In this document: positions 1 to 63,100 of the stretch, piece after piece
How the letters are laid out: each line of letters opens with the position of its first letter
Position numbering within the stretch: position 1 is the stretch's first letter
Assembly: GCA_964030785.1 (NCBI GenBank)
Contig: OZ034970.1
Span: 19,840,134 to 19,904,133, forward strand
Direction: 5' to 3'
DNA from: Siderastrea siderea
Taxonomy: Eukaryota; Cnidaria; Anthozoa; Scleractinia; Rhizangiidae
DNA length: 64,000 bases
Notes under the pieces: generated by a model
Database searches by the model: none
Told to the model about the DNA's origin: nothing
The model's input: the letters and a program-made list of their open reading frames with translations, nothing else
Made by a program: the position numbers and the translations under genes

Positions 1-174
1 TTTTCCTAATATTTTCACCGTTTTTGGATATCTCCAGTCTGTCGTTACCGCTGAAATACAAGAAACTAAAAACAGTTTTTAAAATATTTTATAATAGCTT
101 TTAAGCTATATATTAACAGGAATCAATATGATAATTCCACAACGATGACATCATATTTTTTTTCTTTTTCTTAG

Positions 175-1920
175 CAATACAAGCATCGTTCCTCAAGAAT
201 GTGAAGGCTTTGGTTGAAACCATGGACAATATGGGCAACCCATTCTCTGATACTAGTGGTGATCTCTTAGTTCTTGATACTCGTGAGGTAATGGATGCAG
301 CAGTCCACAATTCTGTCCGCAATTTGCAAGAGATTGGCAAACGTCAATGCAACGAGTTCTTTAGCAGGCGATTAGTAGAACGCACGACTCCACTCAGTGA
401 CAGAATACCAAAGAACAATTTGAGTTTATTCAGCTGGCGTCCTGATAAAGCAAAAACCCGCACACAGGAGCAGCGTCTGTCAGTGAAAAGGGACCGGCAT
501 TTGTTCGCAACTTTATATATCGCCAGTCAAGTGCGCGATGCTGACCTTGAAGAGTTTTTCCAACATGAAAACCAGTCGTGGCCACCTTCAATATTTGACT
601 ACGGCAAGTTGAGATCAGTTACAAAGTCTGACCTACTTCCATGCCTGGAAGATCTCCTGCCGCAAACTGACGAAGCGAACAACTTAGTTCCTGAAGTGGA
701 CATGATTGTTCTCGATGGTGCAGTAATAGTCAACATGATTAAACCTGCCAAGAAGTCCAATACATTCGCAGAGTATGTCAGTGAATTTATGACATACATA
801 CGAAGTCAGTTCACGAAATCTGTTCAACGAGTCGATGTAGTGTTTGATGACTACAGAGATGCGAGTCTCAAGGCGGCCACAAGGATGAAGAGGGGAACGG
901 GTGTGCGCATCAGAGTGGAAGGAAGAAAGAAACTTCCTAAAAACTGGCATCAGTTTCTGCGAGAAGACGGAAACAAAACAGAGCTCTTTAATCTTCTCAG
1001 CGACAACGTAACAGCGGAGACTTTTCCTGGTGTGGTGGTGATGACTAGAGGAAAAGAGCTTCGCTGCTCGGAGGTAGTTAACGAACAGGGGCTTTCGCCT
1101 TGCACGCACGAAGAGGCGGACACACGGATGCTACTGCATGCCGCAGATGGTGCCAAACAAGGATTCAAAAGAATCTTGGTTAGGACTGTTGACACAGATG
1201 TTGTTGTTCTCGCTGTCAGTACCGCTAACAAACTGGCATGTGAACAGTTAATTGTGTCATTTGGAACAGGAAAGACATCCCGGTACCTAGATGCAACTCT
1301 CATGGCGCGACAATTGGGCAGTGTCAAGTGCGACACATTACCTGCTTTCCTATGCACTCACCGGGTGCGACACTACATCAGGTTTTGCAGGAAGAGGAAA
1401 GCGTACAGCATGGTCGGTGTGGAATAAGTTCAGTTATGTCACGCCCGCTCTACTAACACTTGCTCAAACACCAACAGAAGCACACATAGATGAGATCCTT
1501 CCTACCATCGAGAGATTCGTCATTCAGATGTATGACAAAGAAAGTTCTGATAGCAGTGTTAACAAGGCAAGACAAACTTTGTTCACACAGAAAGGCAGGG
1601 AGATAGAGAACATTCCACCAACAAAGGATGCCCTACGTCAGCACGTCCTTCGAACAGGATATCAGGCTGGTCATGTGTGGGGTCAGGCTCTCCTTAAAGA
1701 ACCACAGCTACCTAGCCCAGACGAATTCGGCTGGAGGCGCCAAAATGATTCTTCTCAGTGGGAGGTGAAGTGGATGGACCTGCCTCCTGCTGGTGCAGCT
1801 TGCCGTGCTGTAGTCAAGTGTGGATGCACTAAAGGATGCAAAGGGCGGTGCAGATGTGCTAAAGAAAATCTGCCGTGTACAATGTTGTGCAAATGTGGTG
1901 GTTGTAAGCGCCTTGAATGA
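175..1920 (+). pseudogene. Transposon-associated protein with PIN-like motifs and C-terminal CXC domain, frameshifted
   Basis: I recognise this as a repeated, uncharacterised protein type common in cnidarian genomes; its function is not established. An open frame runs from a likely splice acceptor (ttttcttag near 175) to 1427. A second frame, offset by a base change near 1345, runs on to the stop at 1918-1920. The first part holds an acidic HEEADTR block (about 1108) and a DTDVVVLAV strand (about 1195), which look like PIN/NYN-nuclease acidic motifs; this is inference. The second part carries ALTGCDTTSGF and ends in a cysteine-rich CGCTKGCKGRC...CKCGGC array like the Tesmin/TSO1 CXC DNA-binding domain. 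The 5' part of the gene must lie left of the window. It sits in the last visible intron of the ABC transporter, on the opposite strand, which fits a mobile insertion. Confidence 0.6.
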
Positions 1921-52440
<50,520 letters not shown>

Positions 52441-52814
52441 GTCTTACAGTTAAAGGAAGAAATGTCATTAGGCTTGGAAGAATTTTGTTGGATGTCAACT
52501 TCCCATACAAACACTGTACTTCACACCATGTTTGCACCAATTTGAAGGACAGTTGAACCTCCCATGGGTGACCACCCAAAATGTCCAGTTTCAGTGGTTG
52601 CTTACAGGAGGTCAAGTGGTTACTTACTGTGAAAGGTCAAATCAGGATATGTAAATTATTTAGAACTTCTAATGGTATACAACACACAAGAAATTTGCCA
52701 AATAAACACCCACTCCCTTCACCCTTCTGGCATTTAGAGTTAATTTTGTCAGGCATACACACAAAAATTGGGGGCTCACTGATTAAGAGACAACTAAAAA
52801 AAAACAAAAAAAGC

Positions 52815-53000
52815 ATTTACCCCTGAAGAATTCCATGAAATCTTTGTTTACCCCTGAAGAATTCCACTGATAATATGGGTTTTACCCCAAAAAAATCCCC
52901 CAGCTTCTGGCTTTTACTCCTGAAGAATTCCACCACTTTTATACCTTATCCCAGAAGAATTCCACTGTTCCTCAACCGGGGGGGTGCGGATATTAAATGG
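52815..53000. repeat. Irregular tandem repeat of a tacccctgaagaattcca unit
   Basis: Five degenerate copies of a roughly 18-bp unit (at about 52819, 52850, 52915, 52948 and nearby) are separated by unique text. The block ends in a gggggggtgcggata segment that resembles the terminus of the MITE at 54109. Confidence 0.6.
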
Positions 53001-53760
53001 AATAGCCCATTTATACTTGTGCAATCACTGAGATAAAATGCTGACAAAAACTTTTAATATCTGGCTTCTAGAAATCGGGCATGTTGAAAACTGTTAATAA
53101 TTTATGAAGCCATTAATCAGTGAAAAAAGGCAATCGCTGAACTCAGTACAATATGTGAACAAGTCGAGAAGCAAAACTTACTCTCTAATAAAACTGGAAC
53201 AAAATTCACCGTACGTTACAAAATTGCCGGGGTTGGGGGTCACGCTACCTATATGTCATCACGAGAATACGTTGACATGCTTGTGCTATTCCAGAAATTG
53301 AGCCTCGGTAGAAGGATCACTGCATCCAGGATACCCTCTAAGATGAACTCACTTCTTGACTTGGACGGTAAGTTAATTCTACATATAATTATAGTAAAAT
53401 TTGTGATTAGTTTGTAAAGATCGAAACATATAATCGTTGCCCGTGTCTACAATTTGAGATCTCGTTATATTGAAAGAACAGCTTACACAATCTCTGAAGT
53501 GAATAATGAATCACAAGTGTACTACTACTTCTTTTTTCACGGGCGAGAGATTTGACAAAGTGCTTAAGTTACAATATATATAAGTCAATGTAAAGCTAGA
53601 GCTTATTATACTTGTGCAAAATAGCATGCACTGCACTCAGTCGATCATTCAACTCAGCTGACTAACGTTTCAGGTCACCGGATTTAACCTTTGAACACTA
53701 CATGTATCAACTAAGTTAAACGAGACTAACAATTAATTCTAAATAAAGATAGGCTCTCAC
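53001..53760. other. Upstream intron of the transporter, nothing recognised
   Basis: No gene, RNA or repeat family could be supported. Confidence 0.4.
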
Positions 53761-53880
53761 CTTAAACTGGATATTCAGTCCTAGAAAGAAAGTCTGCCTT
53801 TGACAAACAACTACCGAACACGCCCGTTCCAGGCCCCAGCCAAGCTGATAATTTGTCACCGAAACACGTCACGCGACAAA
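53761..53880 (-). promoter_or_regulatory. Candidate 5' UTR exon and promoter of the ABC transporter
   Basis: Exon 1 is preceded by an acceptor, so a non-coding first exon is expected. On the minus strand a good donor (tttaag|gtgaga) ends at 53761. Just upstream lies a GC-richer stretch with a CRE-like TGACGTG inside cgcgtgacgtgtttcgg (about 53870). The upstream limit is a guess and no TATA box is visible. The link to exon 1 is inferred from position only. Confidence 0.35.
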
Positions 53881-54108
53881 AGTTTCAGTTAGTGACGCAA
53901 TGAACGAAGTAATACACCTTGCCGTTTTTCGCCGTTTTTCGTTTTTTTTTTTTTTTCAAAGACGGGTCCTTACAAGCTGGAGTTAATTTGCGAGCCATTA
54001 GGTTTAAGGGTTACATTTTCTGTTTTCGAAATAGTAAAAAATACATATACATGTAGCAAAAAATGAAAACCCGCAAGAACTTCAAACCAAACCGTAATTG
54101 CCAGAATG

Positions 54109-54310
54109 GGTCGTTCCATTTTTTATCCGCACCCCCTCCCCCCTAAAGATGGCAGGATTCCGACCCCTCAAAGTTTTGGCGGCACCCTTTGAAGAAAAAT
54201 TTCCGAAGCGTTCATTTTTTGGCGGCTCCTTTGATTTAAAAATCTGACCCCCCTTGTGCAGAAATTCGCCATCCTTAGGGGGGGTTCGGATAAAAAATGG
54301 AACGTCCCAA
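54109..54310. mobile_element. 200-bp MITE
   Basis: gggtcgttccattttttatc at the left is inverted as gataaaaaatggaacgtccc at the right. A second inner pair is ctaaagatggc/gccatccttag. Confidence 0.75.
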
Positions 54311-55582
54311 TGAAACCTCTGAATTCTCCTACCGTTTTCAGTATTTTACAATAAAGTAAGAAATGTCATGCGTTTTATAAAATTGCATTGCCTGTATATT
54401 TGAGTCACTGAACGCCCGGGGTCATAAAAGGTTTCTCTTGAATGAATCTTTCATACAAGTATTTTGTTTAAGTCTCAGGGCTAAAAATTAACTTCAGTAC
54501 TTGGTCGCCACTCGGGCCAGTATCCCTAAATTCTTAGTGGCCCAGGCCAAAATAAAGTAGCCCTCAAATTTCCTCTACTAACACAAAAAATTTTAAACCA
54601 TGTTTACTCGAATAAACACCTCATGGCTGTTTGAGCCCGTGTTTTTTAGTAGGGTGTTCGACTGAAATGCCAGAAGAAATTTGCTTGATCTTAACTTTGT
54701 CTTGAAAGCTCACATTTGCCAATGTACTGTCGAGAAATTGGTAAACTTGTTATAATAATAAAAACTTTGTTCGGTCTGTGTTGGGGATTATTCGTCTTGT
54801 TCTTGTTTGCTCTTTTCTTCACCTGTAGGTTCTGACTTGGTCCTTAAACTCCCAAAGAAAAACTGGACCATTATTTTCCAAATGCGGACAAAACGATCTT
54901 GTCAACATCTGTAAACTTCAATATCACGATTCTCAGTTCCTTTCGATAGCTTTTGAATTCAGGTGAAAAGTAAGTCTATTACATCGTACCGCATTGAACT
55001 CTGGGTATGTCTGGATTCTCGTGTCAGTAAAATCAACATGGCGTCTACAGTACGAACGACTTTGAATTTTGCGCTTTAAAACTAAACTTTTACTACAATT
55101 AATGAACTTAGAGTCGAGGAAAGAAAAGAAAGGTACTCCAATGAAAGAACATTTTTTTTTATTGTTATTGCTACTCTTTTCGTACTTCTCTGGACACTTT
55201 TTAATCGCCACGGGCGACCGTGCGACCGCCAAGTTTTAACCCTGAAGTTTAAGCTTGTTTTCACCTCTAAATGTTTTGATTCGACAAAATTAACCTAGTG
55301 TAGATTCTAGGATTCTTGTTCCCGCTTTAGATGAGCTACATTTCAAATGCATGAATTGAATCAAAAGGCCGAACTTAATGACAGACTTTTTATAACCAAA
55401 TAACTATTATCATGCGTGTTGTTTACTTCGGGAATTAACTTTCTTGTTTTATCCAAAAAAGGCTTTTAAAAATTTATTCCTCAGTTTTCAGTTGCCGACA
55501 TTCGGATAAGCTTTCTCCTTGAGGAAAATGCTATATTCTGTCCCGCTGTAACAATTAAGAGCAATTCTCTGTAAGAATCAAA
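54311..55582. other. Intergenic sequence between the transporter promoter region and a foldback element
   Basis: No supported gene. A 99-codon minus-strand frame (54933-55232) shows no family or splice context. Confidence 0.4.
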
Positions 55583-56339
55583 CAATCGCTTTGTATAAAA
55601 GTCTGCAGCAGTTAATCTTCTTTTATTAAGACGGGCCCGTAGGGCACCGTATTATAGTTTTACGAAAGTTTCGTCATAGTAGGTTGTTCAAGGTCACTGG
55701 ATGATTGATTGGTTGCTTAAGGACGGAAGAGGGTTTATGTTTTGACCGTTATTTTCTTGGTTCAAAGCAACGAATTACGAGCAATCCTCTGTAAGAATCA
55801 AACAAAGTGGGAAATGAAAAATTTTGACCCCCATCTTAAATTAGCATGCAAGTAGATATCCACGGGGGATGTTCGAAAATGGCCATTATTGAGGTCATAA
55901 CTTAATTGTTGCCATGGTAACAGCGAATGTTTGTTGATACCCGAGAACCCAATTTTGAACTCAAAAACTGTTGTGAAAACTGCAAAATTTAAAACGTTAT
56001 TTCTCAAGTTTATTAAAACACTACAACTCGAGACATGGGACAAATGTAGAACCATTATTCTAGTTTCTTTCCATGTATACGGCTTTTCATTATATTCAGC
56101 GCAAACAAAATAAATGGCGAATTAACTACACCGTGTCTCGGCCATTTTAGTTCGTGAGTAAAACAAGCAGTACATTTCTTTTAATATCTTCAAAAGTACA
56201 TCACTTCTAGAATTGAAACTACATGGATAGCTTACAACAGACATTGTAGTTACTCAATCTGTAGAATTCTCAGCGGGGCGGGCTTATTTTGTTTTCATGG
56301 CAATCAACAAAGAAACCATAAAAATGAGATTTCTTAAAG

Positions 56340-57085
56340 GGGCATGGTCACGAGGATTTCGAAGATTTCTGGTCAAAACTGTGCTAAAATAATCGGTAGC
56401 TAACTTTATCCATGCCCAACATTGTCTTTGAACATTTAAAGGAACATATTAACTTAATTTCATTAAGAGAAAACAAACTATGACCATTTAATATCGATTT
56501 AATGTCAACACGCTGAAAGAATTTGAAAAGTTTAGCCTAATTTTTTTCAAATTGCAATCCATTTCCATCCGTGCCATCCGCAGCAACAGACGACAAAAAA
56601 TAGTTTCAGTGAAGTAATATAGTCTTTGGTAACGGAACTAAACCATTATTTGCAGGCGTTCATTGATGTCAGGACATATTTTTGATTTTTAAAGTGAACC
56701 GCTACACGCGCGGGCATTTACATGCCCGCGTGGATGGCCATAAAAGCACGTCATCTTCAGTACGCAAGCACTATGACAACGACCACGCGGGTGCTGTCGC
56801 TGAGGACCTCCTCAGCTGTTTCAAAGTCATCAAGAAATGCAGGACCAAATTCGATTGTCTTGTCAACGAGATGCTTTACATCAAGCAATTAACACCGAGT
56901 TTGAACGTGCAAACGGATTCTATCCGTGCCAAAGTATTTGTGTAGCCACCTCCGCTATGTAAATTTGAGTTATAACTCTTGAACTCGCATTTAGTTAATT
57001 CTCATTTGACCCTTGAAAATGGCGTCATGAAGTCGCCGAAACGTCGGGAAATTATATCGTTCGTTTTTACTTGTCTATGTAGAAC
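56340..57085 (+). mobile_element. Penelope-like retroelement 3' fragment (GIY-YIG tail)
   Basis: 87-codon frame at 56682-56945: HLHARVDGHKSTSSSVRKHY, KKCRTKFDCLVNEMLYIKQL and LNVQTDSIRAKVFV, the end of a GIY-YIG endonuclease as in Penelope-like elements. It is followed by atggcgtcatgaagtcgccg then aaacgtcgg, a region where Penelope-like elements often carry a hammerhead-type ribozyme. The fragment interrupts the left arm of the foldback. Confidence 0.7.
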
Positions 57086-57357
57086 TAAAATTTGCTGGAA
57101 AAATCGGAAGAAAGCTGAGACGACCTTGAAATTTAAAGAAAATTGTCTGTTAAGTAATTCTCTGATGAAAACAACCTTTCATAAACTGGTACTGACTGAA
57201 CTGCATGTTGGCTTATTTCTGCCCATCCTCGGAGACCCAGGGGCAGCTAGTCGGGACAACGGGATTTTCATGGGCGAAAGTTTACAACAAGAGCGGGAGA
57301 GCCCCTGGGCACTTACTCTTACCGAACGAGTTCCAGAAGCGTTTGAAATCCCGCCTT

Positions 57358-57393
57358 CTGATTGGCCAGAAAAATATTTTTCTGGCCAATCAG
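57358..57393. repeat. 36-bp perfect palindrome
   Basis: ctgattggccagaaaaat followed by its exact reverse complement, within the central part of the foldback. Confidence 0.9.
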
Positions 57394-59053
57394 CGCAGAG
57401 GAACAGCCGGGCGACTCTCATGTCTTCTTACACGAGGTTGTTTTCCTCATCGAACGCCTTAGTAGCGTGGCCCGTTCAACGGGAACATTTTTGAGGACAG
57501 CTTCAGAAAAAATAAATAAATAAATAATAAATAAAAGAAGTCGAGGAAATCGCAAACTATAACGTGGCTGCAAGAAAACAAACACTCACCGGGAATTTTT
57601 CACGGCGGACTTATCGAAGGTATCGTAAATTTTTAGAGCTAGCGACTTCCCCTTTCTCCAATGTAACTAATTATTTCTCCTTCTTCGTTGATCTTCGTCT
57701 GAAACTTTCCATCTCTGATGCGACGGGCCACGCAACTATGTTGGTCGAGCGTGTCATGTCACGTACTAGAGAGAACTAGTTCTCTCTTGTTGTAAACTTT
57801 CGCCTATGAAAATCCCGTTGTCCCGACTAGCTACCCCTGGGTCTTCGAGGATGATTTCTGCCCACAGTACCACCAAACCTGATTTCAGTCAGCTGAAATA
57901 AGGGGATGGACTACTGCCGGGGATAAAAACACTAACAGCTGAAAGAAAAGGTTCAGAACACTGGATTTTTAAAGAATGCGAGTGCTGTACAGAAAGAACC
58001 GGCTCGCTCAACGTAAGTCGAAAAGTGGAGAAATGAACAAAGCAGTCAAGTAAGCTGTACTTCAATTGAAATTTTTTTCAAAAAAACGGTTTATGAAAGG
58101 TTGTTTTCATCAGAGAATTTCTTAACAGACAATTTTCTTTAAATTTCAAGGTCGTCTCAGCTTTCTTCCGATTTTTCCAGCAAATTTACGGAATGTTAAT
58201 TTTGACAAAACTTAAGAAATCTCATTTTTATGGTTTCTTTGTTGATTGCCATGAAAACAAAATAAGTCCGCCCCGCTGAGAATTTTACAGATTTAGTAAC
58301 TACAATGTCTGTTGTAAGCTATCCATGTAGTTTCACTTCTAGAACTGATGTACTTTTGAAGATATTAAAAGAAATGTACTGCTTATTTTACTCACGAATT
58401 AAAATGGCCGAGACACGGTGTAGTTAATTCGCCGTTTATTTTGTTTACGCTGAATATAATGAAAAGCCGTATACATGGAAAGAAACTAGAATAATGGTTT
58501 TACATTTGTCCCAAGTCTCGAGTTGTAGTGTTTCAATAAACGTGAGAAATAACGTTTTAAATTTTGCAGTTTTCACAACAGTTTTTAAGTTCAAAATTGG
58601 GTTCTCGGGCATCAACAAACATTCGCTGTTACCATGGCAACAATTAAGTTATGACCTCAATAACGGCCATTTCCGAACATCCCCCGTGGACATCTACTTG
58701 CATGCAAATTTAAGTTGAGGGGGTCAAAATTTTTCATTTCCCACTTTGTTTGATTCTTACAGAGAATTGCTCTTAATTCGTTGCTTTGTGCCCTCAAATT
58801 TTCAGTCCATTTGAATCGAGTTTTCCGCTTTGACCCGTATCCAAAACCCTCCAGATAAGCTTGCCCTGTCCCCAAGAAAATAACGGTCAAAACATAAACC
58901 CTCTTCCGTCCTTAAGCAACCAATCAATCATCCAGTGACCTTGAACAACCTACTACGACGAAACTTTCGTAAAACTATAAGACGGTGCCCTACGGGCCCG
59001 TCTTAATAAAAGAAGATTTAAAACTGCTGCAGACTTTTAAACAAAGCGATTTC

Positions 59054-59653
59054 GAGCTATCGGTGTCATCGGTAGCATTAGTTTTTGTTTTTTTTGTTTT
59101 TTTTTTTCGTTTTCAATACTTGAGCACTTATTTTCAACATGCTGACGATCTCTGTAACGTTCTCTCTCATAGTTTCCAAAACTGGACAAAACGATCTCGT
59201 CACGTGGACTAAAACTTGGCCTATTTATTTTTCAAACGTGTATCATTTTACAACATTTGCTAGGGAACACACTACCGAAGTAGTAACGGAACTAACCCGT
59301 GTGACAAAGAGCGATTACAGTAAATAGGAAATGTCCTTTCATGAGTAAAATATTCACGCAAATTATCAGTTACATAAGGTTAAAGCATACAACAAAACAA
59401 TCCAATTAGAATTAAACTTCATCTGTGTCAATTTTAAACCTAATTATAAATAAAGAAGCATTTTATTCCTATACAGATAACTAAAATGAAACTAAGTGTA
59501 AAAAGTAAGCCAACTTTTTTTCGCCTCCCTCAAATTTCTATTGATAAATTTAGACTAAAATGGTACTATAGAGTTTAAACGTTCAGTAAGTGTCACACAT
59601 TCTTCTAATAATATTACGGCATTACTGTGTTGATTGTAACAGTGTAAAATATT
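59054..59653. other. Intergenic, 3' flank of the protease gene
   Basis: AT-rich, with no supported gene. On the minus strand, aataaa-like polyadenylation text is available (for example ttctttatttataattagg at about 59440-59458 as seen on the complementary strand). Confidence 0.35.
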
Positions 59654-60105
59654 TTAAATCTCCATGTTGCTATGTGTTTTCATGACTTTCTCTACCCAAG
59701 AAGTGACTTCGAACATGTTAGCATAGACGCCATATTTGTGCGGCCGTGCGCACTCATGGCCCCAAGACACAACTCCAGTAAGATAGAAGCGCCCATGGTG
59801 CTCGCATGACAGCGGTCCTCCACTGTCGTACTGGCATGCGTCAACACCTCCCTTCTCGAATCCTGCGCAGATAGCCCTGCTATGAACTTTTCCATTGTAG
59901 GACTTAGCACTATTGCAAACTTGGGGTGGAACCAGGCGAATTTTGGCTTCTCGCAAGATGTCAGGTTGGACGCTGTTCCATTGGAGATGACCCCAGCCAG
60001 TGACGTAGCACTCCTTTCCCCAGGGAAATTTCATTCCAGGGCGAAGACGGCATATTGGGGACACATAATCATCATATACGGCTGCCTCAGATAGACGGAC
60101 CAGGG
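59654..60105 (-). CDS. Serine protease exon 4 (catalytic Ser, stop)
   Basis: Acceptor ccgtag|ccc, stop TAA 59656-59654. Carries [63 protein letters not shown] and the C-terminal helix [15 protein letters not shown]. Tyr replaces Gly193. Confidence 0.94.
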
Positions 60106-63100
60106 CTACGGATTAAAAAGGAAAACAAATAATTCATCAGGAACTTCAGACGTACGAACTACAACAACAGTAACAGGCAAAGTGTGAGGCGATGAAAAAT
60201 CCTTTTCCCTCAATACCAACAACATTCCCATGGCATGTATTTAACAAACGTCAGTAAAAACGGTTCAAACTAAAAACTACGTGATGACTTGTCACGAGCG
60301 TGGGACAAAGAAAAAATCTGAGTCCCCGACGGGAATCGAACCCATGACCTCCTGTAACACCGCCGTCGGACGCTCTAGCCACTGAGCTACTGGAGAATTC
60401 AGGGCTTATTTCTTTCCGAGCTTAAAATTTGCTATCTTTCTTTCTTTATTATGTTATGGCTGATGGAAAAAATGATCTAGTATGATTGCGGCGGGATGAA
60501 AGGTGGTGCGTTATTGCCACTGTGATTTTGCTTGCCTATCTTTCCCCCGTTTAAAGCCTGGATTTGTCTTAAAAACAGACTTTTTAACCCTAAGTTTCTT
60601 TTCAAATAGTTTGATAAAAGTGCCAATTTTTCCGAAAGCCATTCCCTTCTTGATGTAAATTGAGGTAATCGTTTGATTACATTTTTGGCGTATACTTCTA
60701 ATTCGTACCTTTTTGCGAGCTTAAATCAATCCTTATTTTTTTCCCTTTCTTTTCTTTTTCATCCTTCCTCCTTTATTTATTTGTTCACGTTTTTATCATC
60801 TCTCTTTTTCTGCATGTGGAACGGTCTCTAGCTATCTATTCAGACAAGGGAAAAACTTAAGGTGGTCTTCCGCTCAAAAAATGAATTTTTTTAGGACAGA
60901 ACTTTGTGGGAAACTTCTACCGTCATTTTATAGGGCTTCACGCCCTGACTTCAATATGAGTCTTTTCAGGCCACATGTCATGATAGTTAATGATTAACTA
61001 GCCTCTTAAGTTAGAAAAAGTGATGTTCATGGTAAAAACGTTAACTCACTAATGCACGACTGGAAAAGCATCAAACCAACTCTAATGTGTACATAAATAG
61101 CATGACTGTGCAATAAACCTCAAAAATTGGCCAGTTTTCCTTCATTCGATTTTAAATTTATTTTTATTTTCCAGAACATGAGGTAACAGGATATATTATA
61201 GGACAAAGAATCACGTAATGAGACGTATTTCAAACCTACATACAGTTTTTGTAGGTTCATAACACCAAGAAAAAGGTGCTTTAATATTGACGAAAATTTC
61301 AGAACAATAGGTTAAAATGCAAGGGAGATATCATTTTTAAGAGTTCCTTTATTCAAAGAAATTCTGTAATTCGAGAAAAACGGTCTTAAAGACAAGGGAA
61401 CAGGTTCTAGACAGTTTATCCGTCTGTCATTATCCTAAAACTATTGTCAAATTCAAGTTGCCACACTAAAATACATGCTGAATGGTAATTCCATACAAAA
61501 GCCATCGTTTCTGTGAGATTTGGGTCATGTTTTGTCGGGCTAACTTGGACCCCAGGACTCTCTCCTCAGTCAGGTTTTTCTCCACAATAGTACTAGATGT
61601 CATTTTACGGAGAGGCGGGGGGGGGGGGTAGTGTTCTTATTGAGGTTTGTTTTTTGGGCATTTAATAAAAGTAAACAATTGTTGCTATGGCCGTTGCTAT
61701 GGAAAAAGTCACATACTGCCGATTAGAGATCTGAAATTTCACTGCTTTAATGCTGCAAAACGACTGAGATTATTTCAAGACAGCATTCCCAAGTGTTTAA
61801 AGGTTACAATTTTTCCATTTAAAAAAAAGGTGACGTTTGTAACCGAACATCACCATTTTTGAGTGGAAGACCACCTTAACCTGGAAAGAGCACCAGCTGA
61901 ATCACCAGTTTGGGGTCTTTCTGCTACTCTGGCAGAATTTTTGAACAAATTTCGTATTTATTGAGGCGTGTATACAAGGCCTGTCTTTTCTAAATGCTTT
62001 GCTTATCGAAGTGACCATTGAGACTTGAAAGCTGATGACTTTAGCGATATTTGAATCTGCATACCACCTCGGGGTCAAAACTACCCCATTCGACCGAAAG
62101 AGTTAATTTAAAGAATAAAGCAGGAAACCAAAGAAAATAAAAATCATGGTTATGTGACCCATGGAGGGGCACAATGCGGATAGTTGCGTGATAGTTGAAG
62201 CCTGTGAAAACTCGAAAGTTTGCTCTGTTAGATAACAGATAGATGTATTTCTGATGATCATTTTAAATTAAAACAGTATCCTACCCACGTCATAATCTGG
62301 TGGTGTGTCATAGATTCCTTCAAGGAACATAGACTTGTACTTGGGATGGAGATAAATTGCTTCTACTCCTCTTCTTTGCTCAAACACTTCTTTGTTGATC
62401 AGATGATGCTCGCCTAGCACCACACTCCAGTCAGATGGTTTTGTTGATGTGTAATCATCTGAAATCAGAAGGAGGTTCAACACTAGATAATTTGTAAAGA
62501 AATATATCAAGACTTTCATTTATGTTAATTCACCTGAATATACATCGTCCTGAGTGTTTTGTAAAGTTTTTAGTTTTGCATCATGGACAGATTGATGTTA
62601 AGTTCACTAAAACCTTAATTATGGGAAGACAGTGAACATCATTAATTCTTACCATGGAAACAATGGCTAGCCGAGACGACCCAATGAGGAGAGACGAGAG
62701 AACCTCCACAAAAATGTGTTTCATTGAAGAGCAGAGCGACTTGCCATGGCCACGATCCCTGGGCACTCTGGTTACCGCCAACAATTCGGCGAAACAGACT
62801 CCCTCCGTCATGTTTCTTTTGATTAGGGAACCTCTTTCCACAAAATAGGCGTCCTACCAAAGAAACGCAGCAAGGTACAACTCAAACAGCAGTGTTAAAA
62901 ATTTCCCTTTCCCTTGATCGGACTCCGGGCGATCATGCATGGCGCATTCAAAACTGTAATGTACATCACTTCCACTGGTCAGTTTACCCTGGTGTCTATA
63001 GTATTCTATTGTTCTGTTCTCTTCCTTTTTTGAGCCTCCTAAGAACTGAGCTGTATTTCTTCGCTCACAATATCTCTTAATTGTTCACGCACGATATCAA

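Larger units (their letters stand above)
55583..59053. mobile_element. 3.5-kb foldback element with nested Penelope-like fragment
   Basis: The left arm from about 55583 (cgctttgtataaaagtctgc) returns inverted at the right, ending about 59053. Matches include ggtcactggatgattgattg/caatcaatcatccagtgacc and cccgtagggcaccgt/acggtgccctacggg. Small frames at 55798 and 58494 are mirror copies caused by the palindrome. The left arm is longer because of an insertion at about 56340-57085. Confidence 0.8.

Noticed and set aside
60319..60400. Functional tRNA
   Set aside because: Internal promoter boxes are good but the acceptor stem does not pair.
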